This document shows, one piece after another, positions 36,342-41,518 of a DNA stretch of 41,518 nucleotides (position 1 is the first letter of the stretch; each line of letters opens with the position of its first letter). The stretch lies in NCBI GenBank assembly GCA_015657535.1, contig JADHZB010001965.1, positions 7,121 to 48,638 on the forward strand, read 5' to 3'. The position numbers and the translations under genes were made by a program. The notes under the pieces are model-generated. The model made no database searches. It was not told the DNA's origin and saw only the letters and a program-made list of their open reading frames with translations. The DNA comes from Nephromyces sp. MM_2019 (taxonomy: Eukaryota; Apicomplexa; Aconoidasida; Nephromycida).

Positions 36342-38280
36342 ATATCTTATAATAGACATATGAGGTTGTACACAAATGCGGATAAAGTATACATCTCCCT
36401 TTGGTCCCAAACTAATGATTCCGATAGATGGATTATACATAATTACACACACATACCTCTTAATACATTGAGAGAGCAATGGAGAGAAGAAGTTTGTGGG
36501 GTTGCACACATACAAACAAAACGCTTGTAGAAAAATCACAAGTAGAAGGAGATTGTTAAAACTACTATCACAATTATAGACATGAAGGTCTAGATGAAGT
36601 TTTATTAAAGTTATGTAAAAACACTCACACATGTCGAGATGATTCAGATTATATGATAGACGCATAATAAACACACAAGTAAAAAGATTGACTCAGATTT
36701 TTACACACATATACACAGAAATTCTCTGGTCTTTGATTGCCAAATCTGATTCAAATTATTAAATAACTTACACACACACTTAATAGGATTATGAATTTGA
36801 TATATTGACAAAAGATCTTCCTTGTCAAAATTATATTAAAAAATTATGTTTTAATATTTTATTGTGTAAACACCCTCATCACTAATATTAAAAATTTTTT
36901 CCAAAAAATGAAAATATTTACTTTTGAACTATTTTTTGTTTCCTACTCACTTTTTAATTTTATATAATAATATATTTAAACATATATAACATAAAAATGA
37001 AGCTAATCAATTAAGAATTAAAAAAAATAAATTCAATTAAAATATTAATTTAGTCACATTTGATTTTGATTAGTAATCATCGATTATTCTATATATATAT
37101 ATAAATGTATTTATCTGTTAATATGTTATTGACTTATATTTATAGTGAGCACTTATTCAACAATATGTTCATTTGTGAATTCAGAAATATAATCATTATA
37201 TCTATGTTTAAGTTTATTTGTGTGTATTTAAGCATGGGTATCTGTGTACAAGAGTAATGGGTGTATACTTTGGGACAAAGCGTATACTACATCTTTAAGT
37301 ATATAATACATATGTGGAGTGTATATTTTGTATGTCAGTTTTGTGTATGGGTATGTTTGAGTGCACATCATTTTAAATATATATGTTTATATATATATAT
37401 ATAAATGCATGTGTCTGTGTGTGTGTGCTTAATTTAGTGTGTTTTAATTTGTGTAATTTCGATTAACATATATAGTTTTGAGTTTGTGTGCTTTTGTGGG
37501 TATTAGTTGTTTATCTAAAGAATAAATTTGTGAGAGCTTATGTTCATGAGTAGATAAAATTTTATGTATAACGAGTACATTATACATAAACTCTTGTTAA
37601 CTTTCACATATGTATATAAAACTATTATTTGGCAAAATTTTATATATTATTGTGCAATTAGCTTGTTTTTAACTACTTTATCAAAATCTACTTAAAATTT
37701 ATAAATTAATAAATATATAAATTAATAAATTTAAGTGCAACTATTCACATTAAGCAATGTTATGTATGAACAACCTTTATATATATATATCATTCATACA
37801 CAACTCTACCTATACACATACAGAATAAACAGCGTTATAAACTTATGAATACTAACAAAAACAATTAAACAAATATATATATTGGAGTATCTATGAAAAC
37901 ATGTAGATACATAAAAAAATATTCACAAACAATAATACAACTATATATACATCCACACACACACACGCACATACATACACACATACATACACACACATTT
38001 ATAAACTCCACATTAACATACACACAAAGACATATATATACCTACAAATGTATACACACAAATATATATAAATACTCAATTATAATTACTTAAGTCGTAT
38101 ACATAAAGATTCAAACTCATAAAAGCACATAAGCCATTAATTATGATTACACAAACCAAATATATATGTACACATAAACACACATATATTCACTCGCCCT
38201 CCCACACATACACACCCACATATATGTAAATCTCAGCATGTTTACAAATCAATACTCAGTATAGGAATTTAAATTAAAAA
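36342..38280. other. AT-rich spacer between the phosphatase and KDM8 genes
   Basis: Presumed phosphatase 3' flank, then AT-rich sequence with short TG and TA runs. No exon with proper borders was found. A 127-codon minus-strand frame overlapping the phosphatase 3' end has no supporting features. Confidence 0.55.
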
Positions 38281-41200
38281 ATGGAAAATAATAAAATTAA
38301 TTTAATTTTCAATGAAAAACTTGACAAATTTACTAAACAGTTCGAAGACTATATAAACCAATTATTTGGTATTTACTCATAGGACTTTTTTTTTCATATA
38401 CACACACTTATATACACAAAGGATGTAGAACGTTTTACATAAACATTTTACACACATTTATATACACATTTTCACACACATTTATAAATATATATATATT
38501 TTTATGTGCTCACATTCTTTTAAGATATATATATAGATCATTCTGGTGAAGCAATTTCCATAGTTAGAAGCTTAACACACTCAACGCTAAAGATTCTGGA
38601 TGGAATTACACACAAGAAATGTAAATATTTTTAATTTTGTGAATATTTTCATAATATTTATCTCCAATTTTTTTATAAAATATATCAATATTTTTAACAA
38701 ATATAAAGCATTGTTTTTATAAGCTATATCCATTTTATACACACAGATACATCTTCATTTCTATATAAAGTAATCAATTAAATTGGTTGTGTATGAAATT
38801 GAATAGGTGAAGATGTAAAAACACATAATGAAAATTTAAAATACTTCTCAGACGAATTATATAAAATTAGTTGGGAAATGTAAGATTGTATGAAAGTTTT
38901 ACCTATCATTTTCTAAACGCTTATTATATAATTTTTCAAATTACTTATACAACTTTTTGAAGATTTGTTATGAATTTTCGTTATCTACTAAAATGGCACA
39001 TTTCTTATTATAGATTACATAATTACAAGTAATTTTGGCTATAGCTAATATAAATAGAATCCCTTTGTATATTGACAATTGGGTGCTACTTGGAACATCT
39101 CTAAAGAATCAATTTTTGATTGAAAATGATTATATTCACCATCCAGAAATATAAATAACTTATAGAAAATAAAATTGTATATAATAATTAGAAATTTACA
39201 CACTTTTCTAACAGGCTACATTCAGGTTTGTGGAGTGAAGTTGAATTTGTTTGGAGGGAAGTGTTTGCATTTAGTTGTTTTGTATTGACAATTAATTATC
39301 TTTATTTAACCCATGAAAATAAAACAAATCCAATTGAACATAAAAATTGGCAAGATTGTTTTTATTACTGTGATATGGGTAAGTTATATGCACACACATA
39401 TATACGTATACGCACACATATCTATATAATCATATATATATATATTTAACAGCTCAATTTATCTTATAGGTCTAATTATGGGTGGACCCGACACATTTTC
39501 AGCTAACGAAATTCAATATATTTTAACTATTTTAAGTAACATTGAGGAGTCGGAAAAAACTAATAAGCACAGAACCTATAGTGAAGCCAATAATAATAAA
39601 AAAATTCGTTTGGTAAGTTTTATTTTATATTGGGCTAACCCTTCTCAGTTAGCTTGATAGTTAAGGCAAATTTAAAATTTTTTCCAAGATTTTTTTATCT
39701 TACACACATATACAAATAAATATATATCAAAATGAACATATATATGTATATATTTATATGCATATATGTATATGCACACACATACATACAAGTATATATA
39801 AATAAACACGCAAATCTGTACATACCCACATATATTCCCATATATAAACACACATTTATATCCACATATCCATGTCCACACACATATATAACGACATATA
39901 AATACAAACATATATATTCACACCAATTTATATATACATCTATATATATTTATGTATCATTAACTAAACATTTGATAGGACATAACTGCGCACCCACAAA
40001 TTGATTTAAAAACTCCAAAAGATGTATGGTCAGTTCCCATTGATTCTAAGGAAGGTAAATTTATAAACACATATACATGTGCTATATATTGTTTTCAATA
40101 ATTATATATACACGAATTTAACCCTAGAAATATATAATTATATCTATTCTTTCAAAATTATTAATAATTCATACGATGCAATTGTATTAGAAAAGTGTCT
40201 TTTAAGATGTTTATAATTGTGTATAAATTTGTTTAAAGGTATTTGGATATATGGATGAGTATGCACAAATAGATATGAGTGAATATTAGATAAATATACA
40301 TCTATATGATACACATATATATATATATTTATATATTTAAATTATATTTTTATCAATTATGATTAAAGATTTAAGCTTATTGGAATTTGAACAAATTTAT
40401 TATAAACATCAAAAGCCAGTTATACTCAAAGGTAAAATCAATGTATGAATCCTCTAGAGAATATATTAACCTGCAATTAGTTTTTTTAATCATTATATAT
40501 ATATATATATATATATAATAATGAATGTTTACAAATAAAAACATAACAAATTGTTATGTATTTATACATGTATTTAGGTGTTATGAAATCAACTCCGGCT
40601 TATGAAAAATGGAGAGATTTCAAATATTTTTATGAAAAACTTGGAAGGCGCACAATTCCAATAGAAATTGGTATATAAAACATGTGTATATTTATTTATA
40701 TATTATTTTGTAAATATAAATAATTAATGAACAATTCTTACCTATAAATATTCATTTATAATTTCAAGGGAGCTCATATACAGATGAACATTGGACACAG
40801 GTCATACATATTTTATGACCCGAAATTATATAAATATGAATATAAATACATATATATATATATGTGTATGTGCATGTGTATAAAGATGTTAAATATATAA
40901 ATAGTTGATCAAGGTTTTTTCATTATGTATGATATGTATTTTTTACCTTACATTATTTTATGCGTATTATATATATTATTTATCTGTGTATATAGATTGA
41001 TGTGTGTATAGATTGACGTGTGTGTAGAGATTGATGTGTAAATATAGATTAATGTGTATGTGTAGATTGATGTGTGTGTGTAGATTGGTGTGCGTGTGGA
41101 TAGATGTTTTTCTAGATTGATTTGTATTGAATAAGTAGACAAACTTTTAGATGTCTATAATTTTATTATATACTTATTTACAAATTTATGTATATTTTAG

Positions 41201-41434
41201 AAATTGATGACATTTTCTGCTTTCATCGATAAATATATAAAAGTGGATTCACCATCAGGTATATTCTGACACCTTTAAGTCATCATTTTAAGACTTAAAA
41301 ACATCCAAAAATATAAGAAATAGTTCTCATTATATAAATATATTTAGAAATTGGGTATTTAGCTCAACATCCAATTTTTGATCAAATACCTGAACTTTCA
41401 AAGGATATACATCCACCAGATTATATTTATTGTA
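38281..41434 (+). CDS. KDM8: KDM8/JMJD5-type JmjC-domain protein (3' end missing)
   Basis: Twelve exons are visible: 38281-38368, 38537-38620, 38807-38879, 39014-39028, 39215-39378, 39470-39612, 39979-40054, 40369-40431, 40578-40670, 40769-40800, 41201-41258 and 41348-41434. They encode about 325 residues, and the last exon ends in phase 1 at a GTAAGC donor, so the gene continues past the window. Human KDM8 is an Fe(II)/2-oxoglutarate-dependent arginyl hydroxylase with disputed histone activities. Matching blocks are LWSEVEFVWREVFAF, CDMGLIMGG, KPVILKGV, RTIPIEIGSSYTDEHW, LMTFSAFIDKYI and IGYLAQHPIFDQIPEL. The catalytic HxD...H cluster lies beyond the window, so activity cannot be judged. The 15-nt exon 4 (ILHNY) is required: exon 3 and exon 5 cannot otherwise give the SWE...LWSEV spacing seen in the family, though direct joining in phase 2 would also remain open. 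Confidence 0.93.
40990..41115. repeat. TG-rich minisatellite in KDM8 intron 10
   Basis: Irregular units of about 18-22 bp share GTGTAGATTGATGTGTG-like sequence, repeated about six times between exons 10 and 11. Confidence 0.85.
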
Positions 41435-41518
41435 GTAAGCTGATATTTCAGTAAATTATGGAACATATTCTTCAACTTATTAAATTATACAAATACATTT
41501 TAATAATATACGTAATAT

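Noticed and set aside
36291..36674. 127-codon minus-strand ORF
   Set aside because: It overlaps the phosphatase C-terminus, no family is recognisable, and no splice context was seen; likely chance in AT-rich sequence.

Overview
This window looks like nuclear DNA of an AT-rich, intron-rich unicellular eukaryote. Eight spliced genes can be rebuilt exon by exon with GT-AG introns whose reading phases all agree. Every product is a conserved eukaryotic housekeeping or signalling protein; no bacterial-style operon, insertion sequence, CRISPR array, rRNA or tRNA was recognised. Very AT-rich spacers, many short introns and a PPEF/PP7-type phosphatase with EF-hands fit an apicomplexan or another alveolate, but I cannot prove the lineage. 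The most striking feature of the DNA is how much of its introns and spacers consists of (TG)n/(CA)n and (TA)n microsatellites and TG-derived minisatellites.

Layout. 1-465: possible 3' end of an unidentified gene (weak). 2931-1473 (-): small protein with four CX9C motifs, mitochondrial intermembrane-space type. 9539-5223 (-): ZPR1, a double zinc-finger protein with a long Thr-His-rich insert. 11118-13376 (+): LSM7, a U6 snRNA Lsm-ring subunit. 14547-16601 (+): NUFIP1-like zinc-finger protein. 18592-22114 (+): SAR1 GTPase of the COPII coat. 24463-26716 (+): mitochondrial-type ribosomal protein L17. 29970-36341 (+): PPEF-type Ser/Thr phosphatase with an IQ motif and EF-hand-like motifs. 38281 to beyond the right edge (+): KDM8/JMJD5-type JmjC protein, cut off before its metal-binding motif. 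ZPR1 and LSM7 are divergent; from LSM7 rightward all recognised genes are on the + strand.

The genes do not form one pathway. They cover RNA and snoRNP biology (LSM7, NUFIP1), translation and its regulation (ZPR1, L17), secretion (SAR1), mitochondria (CX9C protein, L17), calcium signalling (PPEF) and hydroxylase/chromatin biology (KDM8). The most useful results are the exon structures. They include a 17-nt first exon (SAR1) and a 15-nt microexon (KDM8), and several introns whose 5' splice site lies inside a TG repeat. There is also an apparent spill-over of the CA repeat into ZPR1 coding sequence, giving Thr-His repeats.
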